This document shows positions 47,186-55,430 of a stretch of DNA of 64,000 nt, piece by piece (within the stretch, counting starts at the first letter, position 1; each line of letters starts with the position of its first letter). The DNA is from Dietzia lutea (GTDB taxonomy: Bacteria > Actinomycetota > Actinomycetes > Mycobacteriales > Mycobacteriaceae). Both the position numbers and the translations under genes were made by a program. Where the stretch lies: positions 1,364,001 through 1,428,000 of the forward strand of contig NZ_CP015449.1 in assembly GCF_003096075.1 (NCBI RefSeq), in the 5' to 3' direction. Under the pieces are notes generated by a model that did not search any database, was not told where the DNA came from, and saw only the letters and a program-made list of their open reading frames with translations.

Positions 47186-48944
47186 CCCTCTGATCGTCTT
47201 CCGCCGGGGCCCGGCGTCGCTGTCCGCGACGCCGGGCCCCGGCGCTTTTTGGTCGTGATCGGGCCGCTCCCGCCCGACACTTTTCGCCGCGCGCCGGTGG
47301 CCGGCGCTGTCTAGAAGGGCGGTGTGTCGGTGTCGGTGGTGGGGTGGCCGGTTGTGGGTGGTGGTGTGGTGGTGTTGGCGGCGCGTTCGGCGGCCAGGCG
47401 TCGGGCGCGTCGGAGCCAGTGGGTGGCTTGTGGTCGGGGGTCGAGCCAGGGCCGGCGGGGTGGGGCGCTGGTCGCTTTTGGTTCGGGTTCGGGTTCGCGT
47501 TGGCGCCAGCGGGCCAGGGTCCGGTGGGATGGGTGGTCAGGGTGTGGCCGGTGTCGGTGGTCACGGTCAGGGTGCCGTCGGGGGCGAGGTGGTAGTGCCA
47601 GCCGTGGAAGGTTTTGAAGCGGTGGTGTTGGCGGCACATGATGGCGAGGTTGGCTTCGATGGTCAGGCCGCCGTTGTCGGGGTCGGTGTGGTTGAAGGGT
47701 CGGATGTGGTCGATGTCGCAGTCTTGGGCGGGTACGGAGCAGCCGGGGTGGCGGCAGGTGCCGTCGCGTAGGCGGATGCGGTGGGCCAGTTCGGTGCTGA
47801 TGCGGTAGCGGCGGGCTGTGGTGGGGGTGTCGGCGGTGCCGGGTTCGGTGTGGGGCACGGTGATGGTGGCGCCGACGCTGCGGGACAGCAGTTCGATGAG
47901 GGCCTCGATGGTGGCCGGGCCGCCGCGGGGGAGGTAGACCTCGGGTTCGCCGTCGGGGCCCAGGGGTGCGAGCACGGTGATGGTGGGGCGGACCTGGGTG
48001 GCCGGGCGGCGGGCTCCGGCCCGCGCGCCATCCCGTGTGCCGGTCTGCGCGTCGGCGGGTGTGTCTGCCGTGGCGTGGCCGCCCGCGTTGTCGCCGGGCT
48101 GGTCGGCTGTGTCGGTGGGGTCGGGGTCGAGGAAGGCGGCGACGAGGGCGTCGGCGCGTAGTTCGTCGATGCTGCGGATGTATTCGGCGTCGAGGGTGTC
48201 GGCGCCTGCGCGGGCGGCCTGCAGGCGGGCCTGTTTGTCGCGGGTGGCCTGCTCGGTGGCGGCGCGGTGCAGGACCTCGTAGACGGTGGAGGCTTCGGCG
48301 GCGGTCAGGTGGGCTGTGAGGTCGGCCATGCCGTCGGTGCCGCGGCGGAGGCGGATGTGGCGTTCGCGGGTGGCGGCGGCGCGGCGGGCGCGGACGCCGG
48401 CGGGGTCGTGGTCGGTGATGATGCGGTCGAGGGTGCCCAGGATGGCCTCGCGTCCGGGGCGTGTGCCGGCGGCGATGGCGGCCATGAGCCAGTCGATGAT
48501 CTCGCGTTGGACGGCGCCGCGGTGGGCCGAGTCCACGGTGCGCATCTGGCGGGCGAGCAGGGCGGCGGTGTCCTCGTCGAGGCGGCCGGTTTCCATGGCC
48601 TCGACCAGGGTGGGGAAGCGGGTGATCAGGGTGCGGGCCCGGGTGAGCAGGGTGCGGGCACGGTTGTTGTGCACGCCGTAGGCGGCGACGATCTCGGCGC
48701 AGGCGATGTGGAAGGGTTCGATGACGGCGTGTTCGGGTGTGAGGTCGACCTGCGGGTCGTATCCGGCGGCCAGGTCGCGTCGTTCCTGCTCGTCTTCGCA
48801 GACGGTGTAGAGGTGGTAGCAGGCCCGGAGGCGGGCGGCGGCGGCGATGTTCTCGGCGTAGAGGGCCTGCACGGCGGCGGCGCCGGCCGCGGCGATGGCG
48901 GGACAGTCGACGGAGCCGCCCGGGTGCGACTGTGCTCGCGTCAT
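47106..48944 (-). CDS. DUF222/HNH endonuclease family protein (13E12-type)
   Basis: The 612-residue protein has an N-terminal DUF222 helical region (about 20-330) and a C-terminal HNH motif with CRHPGCSVP, CDIDHIRPFNH, GGLTIEANLAIMCRQHH. This is the 13E12 repeat family, often present in many copies in actinobacterial genomes and sometimes linked to mobile DNA; biological role unresolved. After the HNH domain the chain is a Pro/His/Arg-rich tail that continues without a stop through the ctaF terminator and 80 nt into ctaF on the opposite strand. The true C-terminus may therefore be shorter or frameshifted. GAGGGGG lies about 9 nt before the ATG at 48944. Confidence 0.85.
   Translation of the reverse strand: MTRAQSHPGGSVDCPAIAAAGAAAVQALYAENIAAAARLRACYHLYTVCEDEQERRDLAAGYDPQVDLTPEHAVIEPFHIACAEIVAAYGVHNNRARTLLTRARTLITRFPTLVEAMETGRLDEDTAALLARQMRTVDSAHRGAVQREIIDWLMAAIAAGTRPGREAILGTLDRIITDHDPAGVRARRAAATRERHIRLRRGTDGMADLTAHLTAAEASTVYEVLHRAATEQATRDKQARLQAARAGADTLDAEYIRSIDELRADALVAAFLDPDPTDTADQPGDNAGGHATADTPADAQTGTRDGARAGARRPATQVRPTITVLAPLGPDGEPEVYLPRGGPATIEALIELLSRSVGATITVPHTEPGTADTPTTARRYRISTELAHRIRLRDGTCRHPGCSVPAQDCDIDHIRPFNHTDPDNGGLTIEANLAIMCRQHHRFKTFHGWHYHLAPDGTLTVTTDTGHTLTTHPTGPWPAGANANPNPNQKRPAPHPAGPGSTPDHKPPTGSDAPDAWPPNAPPTPPHHHPQPATPPPTPTHRPSRQRRPPARGEKCRAGAARSRPKSAGARRRGQRRRAPAEDDQRVSASRGPSGTRTPSRRRRRSRRRRHR
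47203..47250 (+). terminator. rho-independent terminator of ctaC-ctaF
   Basis: An 18-bp perfect stem (47203-47220 with 47226-47243, loop TGTCC) is followed by GCTTTTT. It lies inside the C-terminal part of the opposing HNH reading frame. Confidence 0.9.
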
Positions 48945-49008
48945 CGGTGCCCGCCCCCTCGCGTGTGTGGGTGTGATCGCCGCCCGACCGGGCGACTATC
49001 GCTCGTGT

Positions 49009-49024
49009 GTTCGATCAAGTGAAC
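49009..49024. promoter_or_regulatory. inverted repeat in the HNH gene promoter region
   Basis: GTTC-N8-GAAC lies 65 nt upstream of the HNH start in an AT-richer patch. It could be an operator; no matching regulator motif is recognised. Confidence 0.3.
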
Positions 49025-49147
49025 GCTAGCAACCCACTACGACACGATGGGGTTCCAACTCGTCTACCCGTGGCGAGCGGCGACAACCGGGGCGGCCGTC
49101 GGATGCGGCCGCTCGAGGACGGCCGTACGGGGCAGGGCGGCCACGAG

Positions 49148-49184
49148 AACGGGCCCCGTCCGCGGTGCGCGGTCGAGGCCCGTT
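49148..49184 (-). terminator. hairpin downstream of the acyl-CoA dehydrogenase gene
   Basis: AACGGGCC and GGCCCGTT form an 8-bp stem with a long GC-rich interior. It is a weak terminator candidate without a T-run. Confidence 0.4.
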
Positions 49185-49205
49185 CGGTGGGGTGGGGAGG
49201 TGCGC

Positions 49206-50363
49206 TTACAGCCCCATGTCCTTGGCGATGATGGTCTTCATGACCTCGTTGGTTCCGCCGTAGATCCGGTTCACGCGGTTGTCGGAGTAGAGGCGCGCGA
49301 TCGGGTACTCGTTGATGAAGCCGTAGCCGCCGTGCAGCTGGAGACAGCGGTCGATGACCTCGGCCGCGACCTCGGTGCAGAACAACTTGGCCGAGGCGGC
49401 CTCGGCGGCCGTGAGCTCGCCCGCGTCGAGCGCCTCGAGAGCCCGGTCGGCGACGGCCTGCGCGGCATCGACCTTGGCCTGGCAGGCCGCGAGCTCGAAC
49501 TTGGTGTTCTGGAAGGCGGAGACGGGCTTGCCGAACACCTCGCGCTGCCGGGTGTATTCCTTGGCGAAACGCACCGCGGCCGCGGCCTGCGCGTAGGCGC
49601 CGAAGGCGATGCCCCAGCGCTCCGACGGAAGGTTCTGGCCGAGGTACGAGAAGCCCCGGTTTTCCTCGCCGAGGAGGTCCTCGACGGGCACCTTGACGTC
49701 GGTGAAGGACAGCTCGGCGGTGTCGGAGGTCTTGAGTCCGACCTTGTCGAGCTTCCGGCCCACGGAGTAGCCCTCGAGCGAGGTCTGCACCGCGAGCAGG
49801 GAGATGCCGAATCGGCGGTCGTCCTCGCGCGGCGGCGCGGTACGCGCGCAGACGATGACGCGATCGGCGTGGACGCCGCCGGTGATGAAGGTCTTGGCCC
49901 CGTTGAGGATGTAGTGGGTGCCGTCCTCGGAGAGCTTGGCGGTGGTCTTCATGCCGGCGAGGTCCGAACCGGTGCCCGGCTCGGTCATGGCGATGGCCCA
50001 CATCTCCTCGCCGGAGACGAACTTGGGGAAGTATCGAGACTTCTGCTCGTCGGTCGCGAGCATCTTCAGGTAAGGCAGGCAAAGGGCCACGTGGACGTTG
50101 GACCCTCCGAAGCTCACGCCTGCGCGGATGACCTCCTCGGACTGGATGGCCTCGAACTTGTGCGAGTCGAGGCCGGCACCGCCGTACTCCTCGTCCACGG
50201 TGATGCCGAACAGGCCGAGGTCGGCGAGCTTGTAGTAGAAGTCGCGCGGGACGATCCCGGCTTCGTACCACTCGTCGTAGTGGGGGACGACCTCGGACTC
50301 GATGAAGTCGCGGAGGGTCTTCCGGAAGGCCTCGTGGTCTTCGTTGAACACAGTGCGGCGCAA
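49206..50363 (-). CDS. acyl-CoA dehydrogenase
   Basis: This FAD enzyme introduces a trans-2 double bond into acyl-CoA in beta-oxidation or related catabolism. The 385-residue product starts LRRTVFNEDHEAFRKTLRDF and has FGITVDEEYGGAG, the FAD-binding MTEPGTGSDLAGM, RQREVFGKPVSAFQ, QLHGGYGFINEYPIARLYSD and YGGTNEVMK. The position occupied by the catalytic Glu of MCAD/SCAD (YEGT) is Gly here. A glutamate elsewhere, as in isovaleryl/long-chain types, is expected to act. The TTG at 50363 is chosen because GGAAAGG lies about 8 nt upstream and it matches the family N-terminus. Substrate unknown. Confidence 0.9.
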   Translation of the reverse strand: MRRTVFNEDHEAFRKTLRDFIESEVVPHYDEWYEAGIVPRDFYYKLADLGLFGITVDEEYGGAGLDSHKFEAIQSEEVIRAGVSFGGSNVHVALCLPYLKMLATDEQKSRYFPKFVSGEEMWAIAMTEPGTGSDLAGMKTTAKLSEDGTHYILNGAKTFITGGVHADRVIVCARTAPPREDDRRFGISLLAVQTSLEGYSVGRKLDKVGLKTSDTAELSFTDVKVPVEDLLGEENRGFSYLGQNLPSERWGIAFGAYAQAAAAVRFAKEYTRQREVFGKPVSAFQNTKFELAACQAKVDAAQAVADRALEALDAGELTAAEAASAKLFCTEVAAEVIDRCLQLHGGYGFINEYPIARLYSDNRVNRIYGGTNEVMKTIIAKDMGL

Positions 50364-50444
50364 GAGGGTGCCTTTCCATCGGTGGCCCGCCCGGGTCGGC
50401 GGACCGATCGTGCCGGAGGGGAGCGGGGCGTCGGGTAGTGGACT

Positions 50445-50460
50445 GTTACCGGTGAGTAGC
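50445..50460. promoter_or_regulatory. imperfect operator-like inverted repeat upstream of the acyl-CoA dehydrogenase
   Basis: GTTAC-N6-GTAGC overlaps the candidate leftward -10 TAAGCT (50463 to 50458). It resembles the CTTAC-N6-GTAAG site at 14131-14146. Confidence 0.4.
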
Positions 50461-50515
50461 TTACAAGAAACCGACTGCGCTCCGCGGGTTCCACACCTCA
50501 TCCGTTTCGGCTATC

Positions 50516-51052
50516 TCACTCATTGCCGGGGATGAATTCCAGGCCTTCGTCCGCGACGATCCGGATCGGACCGCTGACGTCCGTCCCGTCGACTCGCTGA
50601 CCCTTCCGCGTCACCGCTACCACGCCCCCGTCGCGGAGCTCGAATGCGACCGAACGCGCGGCCTCCATATGGTCGCGCCAGCCCTCCCCGCCGACGACCC
50701 GGGCGGCATCCGAGGGGCATATCGACCCGGTGCCGCGGGATCGCAGGAGGGTTCTGATCGTCGCCTCGAGTCGCCGCCGCGTGCCCTCGTCGGTCGGCTC
50801 CCACCACGGATCGCCGCGCTCGCCGAGGGCGACCTTCGCGTCATGCACCATCACCCGGGCCGCGTCTCCCCGGGCCTTGACCTCACGCCGCCCGGTCATC
50901 AGTGCGCGAACCAGCTCGGCGCGGAGCTTCTCGGGGATCGAGGGGTCGGTCGCGCGCCAACGTCTGCCGCCGACCACGACGTAGTGGCCGTCGTCCGCGT
51001 GTTCCGCGCCGTCGGCCGGGCCCTGCTGATTGTCGGTCACCCTGTCGATCAT
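50516..51052 (-). CDS. DUF3253 domain protein
   Basis: The 178-residue cytosolic protein has an N-terminal segment HYVVVGGRRWRATDPSIPEKLRAEL with a charged helix VRALMTGRREVKARGD (about 25-75). A DUF3253 domain follows (about 95-165) with RRRLEATIRTLLRSRGTGSICPSDAARVV split around residue 115, MEAARSVAFELRDGG and GPIRI. DUF3253 looks like a winged-helix fold; function unknown. The ATG at 51052 is chosen because the upstream in-frame extension is non-conserved. It is divergent from the KstD-like gene with 124 nt between. Confidence 0.75.
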   Translation of the reverse strand: MIDRVTDNQQGPADGAEHADDGHYVVVGGRRWRATDPSIPEKLRAELVRALMTGRREVKARGDAARVMVHDAKVALGERGDPWWEPTDEGTRRRLEATIRTLLRSRGTGSICPSDAARVVGGEGWRDHMEAARSVAFELRDGGVVAVTRKGQRVDGTDVSGPIRIVADEGLEFIPGNE

Positions 51053-51133
51053 GCCTGTGAGAGTCCGCGGTCGGCGGTGATCGCATCCGACGGCGGTCTG
51101 TCCGAGGCCGGTGTTATCGTCACGACAGGGCAC

Positions 51134-51147
51134 TGAAACGCGTTCCA
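51134..51147. promoter_or_regulatory. KstR-type operator upstream of the KstD-like gene
   Basis: TGAAACGCGTTCCA matches the published KstR consensus TnnAACnnGTTnnA at all fixed positions. It lies 29 nt before the GTG at 51177, where repression of the promoter would be expected. Confidence 0.6.
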
Positions 51148-51176
51148 CCGGATGAGACGGAAGACGAGGGACCTTC

Positions 51177-52745
51177 GTGACGGCGCAGGACAGAACTTTC
51201 GACGCGGAATTCGACGTGGTGGTCGTGGGGTCGGGGGTGGCCGCGCTGTTCGGCGCCGCCGCCGCGGCCTCGCGCGGACTGTCCACCTGCCTGATCGAGA
51301 AGACCGACCGATTCGGCGGAACCTCCGCGTACTCCGGCGGGGCGGTGTGGCTGCCCGGTAACGCGGTCCTCGCCAGAGACGGTGTCGACGACTCAGTCGA
51401 GAAGGGCCGGACCTACTTCCGTGCGGTGGTGGGCGACCGAACCGACCGGGACGTACAGGACGCCTTCCTCAACACGGGGCCGGCGGTCGTCACCTTCCTG
51501 CAGGAGGAACTGGGCATCCCCACCAGGTTCCAGGCGTTCCCCGACTACTTCGACGCGCCGGGGCGCCAGGAACAGGGCCGGAGCATCTACCCGAAGCCGA
51601 TCAAGGGCGAGGAGGTCGGGGATCGGGCGGCGGATGTGCGTCCGCCGGTTCCCGCCGACCAGTTCGGCGCCGCCGAGGACACCACCCGGCTGGAGGGAGG
51701 CCGCGCATGGGTGGCCCGGCTCGTGCTCGCGCTCGACGCGATGGACTCCGCCGAGACGCGTCTGAACACCGCGGCGCAGGAACTGGTGCGGGACGAGGAC
51801 GGACGCGTGATCGGGGTGGCCGTCGACGGTGAGGGCGGCCGCCGGCTGCTCGGTGCCCGTCGAGGCGTGCTGGTCGCCGCGGGTGGGTTCGAGCGTTCCG
51901 GGGAGCTGCGTCACCGTTGGCAGCAGATGCCCACCGCCGATTGGTCGTCCTCGCATCCGGACACCGGCTCCGGCGACGCGGTCCGCATGTTCGAGCACGT
52001 CGGGGCGCAGCTCGACCTGCTCGACCAGTCGTGGTGGTGCCCCGCCACCCTTTTCCCGAACGGCCACGCGGCGTTCACGCTGGGGTTCCGCTCCGGGTTC
52101 ATCGTCGACGGCACGGGCCGTCGGTTCGCCGACGAGCTCCTGCCCTACGACCAGATGGGCCGCCGGATGCGCGCCCGGATGGCGGACGGGGCCGGTGACG
52201 AGTTCTGGCTGATCTTCGACGACGCCGAGGCCGGTAACTTCCCGGCCATCTGCATCCCCGCGCCCGAACCCGACCAGCTGCGCGAGGCGGGACTGTGGCA
52301 CACCGCCGGTTCCGTCGACGAGCTGGCGGCCGCCACCGGGCTGGACGCCGCGGCGCTGCAGGAGAGCCTCGAGCGGTTCAACGGCTTCGCCGAGCAGGGG
52401 AGGGACGCGGACTTTGCCCGGGGGGAGGACCCGTACGGTCGCTTCTTCCTGGGCGTCTCCACGGCCGAGCAGTGCCTGCGGCCCGTGGGAGGGGACCGTC
52501 TGCACGCCGTCCGCCTGGTCCTCGGTGACCTGGGCACCAAGGGCGGCGCGGTGATCGACGCGAACGGTGCCGTGCTCGACACGGAGGGTCGACCGATCCC
52601 GGGCCTGTACGCGGCGGGCAACTCGTCGGCGTCGGTGTCCGGGGAGGCCTACCCCGGGCCGGGCGTCCCGCTCGGCTCCGGAATGGCCATGGCCTTCCGC
52701 GCTGTGGCTGACATGGCCGGGGAGCCGTTGCCGATCGCACCCTGA
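51177..52745 (+). CDS. FAD-dependent 3-ketosteroid dehydrogenase-like flavoprotein (KstD family)
   Basis: The 522-residue flavoprotein of the fumarate reductase/KstD family has the FAD motif VVVGSGVAALFGA, the second FAD element FGGTSAYSGGAVWLPGN, LVAAGGF, and the C-terminal GLYAAGNSSASVSGEAYPGPGVPLGSG. In this last stretch Tyr492 and Gly496 correspond to the Tyr487/Gly491 pair that supports catalysis in Rhodococcus KstD1. It therefore probably dehydrogenates a 3-ketosteroid or related cyclic ketone. The GTG at 51177 has GAGGGA about 6 nt upstream. A perfect KstR-type operator 29 nt upstream supports membership of a steroid regulon. No other steroid genes are in the window. Confidence 0.83.
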   Translation: MTAQDRTFDAEFDVVVVGSGVAALFGAAAAASRGLSTCLIEKTDRFGGTSAYSGGAVWLPGNAVLARDGVDDSVEKGRTYFRAVVGDRTDRDVQDAFLNTGPAVVTFLQEELGIPTRFQAFPDYFDAPGRQEQGRSIYPKPIKGEEVGDRAADVRPPVPADQFGAAEDTTRLEGGRAWVARLVLALDAMDSAETRLNTAAQELVRDEDGRVIGVAVDGEGGRRLLGARRGVLVAAGGFERSGELRHRWQQMPTADWSSSHPDTGSGDAVRMFEHVGAQLDLLDQSWWCPATLFPNGHAAFTLGFRSGFIVDGTGRRFADELLPYDQMGRRMRARMADGAGDEFWLIFDDAEAGNFPAICIPAPEPDQLREAGLWHTAGSVDELAAATGLDAAALQESLERFNGFAEQGRDADFARGEDPYGRFFLGVSTAEQCLRPVGGDRLHAVRLVLGDLGTKGGAVIDANGAVLDTEGRPIPGLYAAGNSSASVSGEAYPGPGVPLGSGMAMAFRAVADMAGEPLPIAP

Positions 52746-52815
52746 ACAGCTTCGCGCGGCACCGGCCGGCCCGGCGGCTGCCCTCAGTGGCCGCCGAGGC
52801 CGGGACCGGCCGGGA

Positions 52816-55335
52816 TCAGCGGCCGGCCCAGCGGAGGAAGTCGGCGACCGGGACGACCGGTGTGCCCCACCGCTGGGCGGCCCGCGACTTGGTCGACTGG
52901 CTGCCCGGTTCGGCGATCACCAGCACGTCGCAGCGGGACTTGGTCACCGCCGACACCGGCTCGAGACCGCGCCGGCGAGCCATGCCTTCCATCTCGTCCC
53001 GCGCCACCACCGTGCCGTCCCGGTCGAGTGCACTACCGGTGAAACACACGCGCGCCCCGGGCCGCAGCACCTCGGCCACGTCGACCGCCGGCGCGGCCTC
53101 CAGCCCCCGCGTGAGATCCGAGCCCACCACCTCGGAGGCCAGCCGCAGCCTGTCGAGCAGGACTGCGGTCATCGGTACCCGCTGCGCGGCGCGACGGATC
53201 TGGTCGGCCACGAGCCCGCGCGCTCCCACCACGACATCGCGGTCGCCTGCGGTGATCACCTCGTCGTCGTCGCCAGTTCCCGGGTGACCACCGCGGCGCG
53301 GTGGGTCGAGTAGTACCGCCGACACCTCCGCGCTGATCCGCAGCATCGCCGACAGCTGGGGGAGTGCGGCCGGGGACGGTGGGTGGGCGTCGCCGTCGCG
53401 GGTGAGGAGGTACCCGCCCCGCGCCGGCTCCGCCGGACCCACCGCGCCCGGCCCCACCGCGCCCGCACCGGCCTCGTCCCCGTGCGGGTCGACCCGGTGC
53501 GACCCGGCGCCGACCACGTCGAACACCCCGGCGCCGGTCTCGTCGAGCCACAGCCGCTCCCGGGCCTCGAGTGCGACGCGCGCACGGCGGATCGCCGAGC
53601 CGGCGCGATGACGGGCACGCTCACCGGGAATGAGCGCGGCGGAGGGGATGTCCACCCCGGGCGGCATCGCCACCGGACTGCCCAGTCGCTCGAGCTCGGC
53701 GGCGAGACACTCCAGCGTGGCGTCCAGGTTCACGCCTATCGGCGTGTAGCCGTCCACGAGCGGCGCGATCATCGCCCACGCCTCCGGCAACGTCGGCGCG
53801 AGCAGCACGTCGGACGCGCTGATCCCGTAGTCCGCCCGCGCCTGCCCCAGGTCGCGCTGCGGGTTGACCAGCGTGGTCACCGCGCTACCGTCCGGGAATA
53901 CCACCGCGAGCTCCACCGGCCGCGGACGGGAACGGGCGCCGTCGCCCCCGACGGTGAGCGCCGCGATCGCACAGTAGCGTCGGCCGTGGACGTCGCCCTC
54001 GGGGTCGCGGAGGAACCGGAGGATCCGGCGGTCGGTTCCGAGGTCGCCCGGCCTGACCGGCCGGGTGAGGACGAGACCGTCCAGGGAACGCGACCGGCTG
54101 AGCGCGACATACAACTGGCCGGGCGCGAAGGTGCCGCCGCCGAGGTCCACGATGAGCCTGTCCAGCGTCTGACCCTGGCTCTTGTGGATGGTGATCGCCC
54201 AGGCCAGGGTGAAAGGGAACTGGCTGAAGGAGCCGACGGCCTCGTGGCGCACCGTGCCGTCGGAGCCGTAGGGGCGGGTCACGTCCCAGGTGTGTGGGGC
54301 GACCTCGGCCACCTCACCACCGGGGAATCCGACGACGACGACGGGTCCTGTCTCTCCCCGGCCCTCCCGTCGCCCCGGCGACGCATCGAGCACCCGCCCG
54401 ATGGAGCCGTTGACCCAGCGGTCCGCCGGGTCATTGGTGAGCATCATGACCTGGGCGCCGACCTTGAACACGAGCCTCGCCTCGGTCGGAGGCTCGAACC
54501 CGGTGAGGTCGCCGGTGATGGCAGCCTCCATCGTCAGCTCTGCCCCGGGGAGACGGTCGAGGCGTCGGCGATTGTGGGCGGCGGCCATCCGGTTGGTGGT
54601 GGTCAGCGTCAGCCACGGCGCGTCGTCCGGCGGCTCGAACCCCGGGTCGGTGCGCGAGTTGAGCCGCTCGAGTGCGGTGCCGACGAGCGTGCCCTCGCGG
54701 ATCGAGTTGAGGATGGCGGTCAGCTCCGGGTCGCCGGACTGCCGGAAGACGTGGGTGAGATCGACGGTGGGGAAGCGGTCGCGGTCGAAGCGCTCGGCGG
54801 AGAAGAAGTAGGGGGTCGTGTACGCCGCGTCGAAGTCGGGGCGCTCCGCCTCGGTGACGACCGGTGGGAGTTGGAAGAGGTCGCCCACCAGGACGAGCTG
54901 GACGCCGCCGAACGGCATCGTGGGGTCCGGACCGAATCGCTCGAGGGCGATCGCCATCATGTCGAACAGGTCGGCGCGGATCATCGACGCCTCGTCCACG
55001 ATCAGTGTGCGGACGCCGGCGAGCGCCCCGGCGAAACGCCCCGGGCGGTACGAGGCACTGCGGACGTGGTCGACGGTGAACCCGGGGTGTAAGCCGAACA
55101 GTCGGTGGATGGTGTAGCCGCCGACGTTGAGTGCGGCGATGCCGGTCGGGGCGGCGACCAGCGTGGGGCGACGGGTCTCCTCGAGGAAGCGACGGATGAG
55201 GGTCGACTTGCCGGTGCCCGCCTTGCCGGTGAGAAAGAGGTCGTGCCCGCCGTGGAGGAGTTCGAGGGCGTGGTCGACCTCATCGGTGAGCACGATCCCA
55301 CCGTCCGCGCCGGACGTGTGTGACTGCTCGGTCAT
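52816..55335 (-). CDS. PIF1-like DNA helicase with degenerate DnaQ-like domain and C-terminal BRCT
   Basis: The 839-residue protein starts with a superfamily 1B (PIF1/RecD-type) helicase (about 1-430): Walker A GKAGTGKST at 37-45, LVAAPTGIAALNVGG, Walker B LIVDEASM, LVGDLFQLPPV, and late motifs AWAITIHKSQGQTLD and YVALSRSRSL. Residues about 455-555 resemble a DEDDh exonuclease fold (VELAVVF, TLVNPQRD, YGISASDV), but the DxE of motif I is replaced (AALTVGG), so it looks inactive. A linker leads to a BRCT domain (about 758-839, VCFTGSALD, ...WGTPVVPVADFLRW). Likely role is in DNA repair or replication; no experimental counterpart is known to me. It ends 70 nt from the KstD-like gene, convergently. 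Confidence 0.8.
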   Translation of the reverse strand: MTEQSHTSGADGGIVLTDEVDHALELLHGGHDLFLTGKAGTGKSTLIRRFLEETRRPTLVAAPTGIAALNVGGYTIHRLFGLHPGFTVDHVRSASYRPGRFAGALAGVRTLIVDEASMIRADLFDMMAIALERFGPDPTMPFGGVQLVLVGDLFQLPPVVTEAERPDFDAAYTTPYFFSAERFDRDRFPTVDLTHVFRQSGDPELTAILNSIREGTLVGTALERLNSRTDPGFEPPDDAPWLTLTTTNRMAAAHNRRRLDRLPGAELTMEAAITGDLTGFEPPTEARLVFKVGAQVMMLTNDPADRWVNGSIGRVLDASPGRREGRGETGPVVVVGFPGGEVAEVAPHTWDVTRPYGSDGTVRHEAVGSFSQFPFTLAWAITIHKSQGQTLDRLIVDLGGGTFAPGQLYVALSRSRSLDGLVLTRPVRPGDLGTDRRILRFLRDPEGDVHGRRYCAIAALTVGGDGARSRPRPVELAVVFPDGSAVTTLVNPQRDLGQARADYGISASDVLLAPTLPEAWAMIAPLVDGYTPIGVNLDATLECLAAELERLGSPVAMPPGVDIPSAALIPGERARHRAGSAIRRARVALEARERLWLDETGAGVFDVVGAGSHRVDPHGDEAGAGAVGPGAVGPAEPARGGYLLTRDGDAHPPSPAALPQLSAMLRISAEVSAVLLDPPRRGGHPGTGDDDEVITAGDRDVVVGARGLVADQIRRAAQRVPMTAVLLDRLRLASEVVGSDLTRGLEAAPAVDVAEVLRPGARVCFTGSALDRDGTVVARDEMEGMARRRGLEPVSAVTKSRCDVLVIAEPGSQSTKSRAAQRWGTPVVPVADFLRWAGR

Positions 55336-55369
55336 TCCTACCTCGCGGGTCGAGGGCGGGGTGGACGAC

Positions 55370-55415
55370 GACCGCGGGCCGGACCTCCTCAGAGAAGGAG
55401 ATCCGGCCCGCGGTC
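55370..55415 (-). terminator. terminator-like hairpin of the qcr operon
   Basis: GACCGCGGGCCGGA and TCCGGCCCGCGGTC form a 14-bp stem, extended inward by CTCCT/AGGAG. It lies just after the qcrB stop on the leftward strand. Confidence 0.7.
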
Positions 55416-55430
55416 GGGTGCTGTCGGGGA

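Noticed and set aside
47106-48944. HNH/DUF222 gene as a mobile element or intron
   Set aside because: No flanking direct repeats, terminal inverted repeats, transposase or integrase were seen; it is a family protein present as a single gene here.
49009-49024. LexA/SOS box upstream of the HNH gene
   Set aside because: The repeat is GTTC-N8-GAAC, the reverse orientation and wrong spacing compared with the actinobacterial GAAC-N4-GTTC box.
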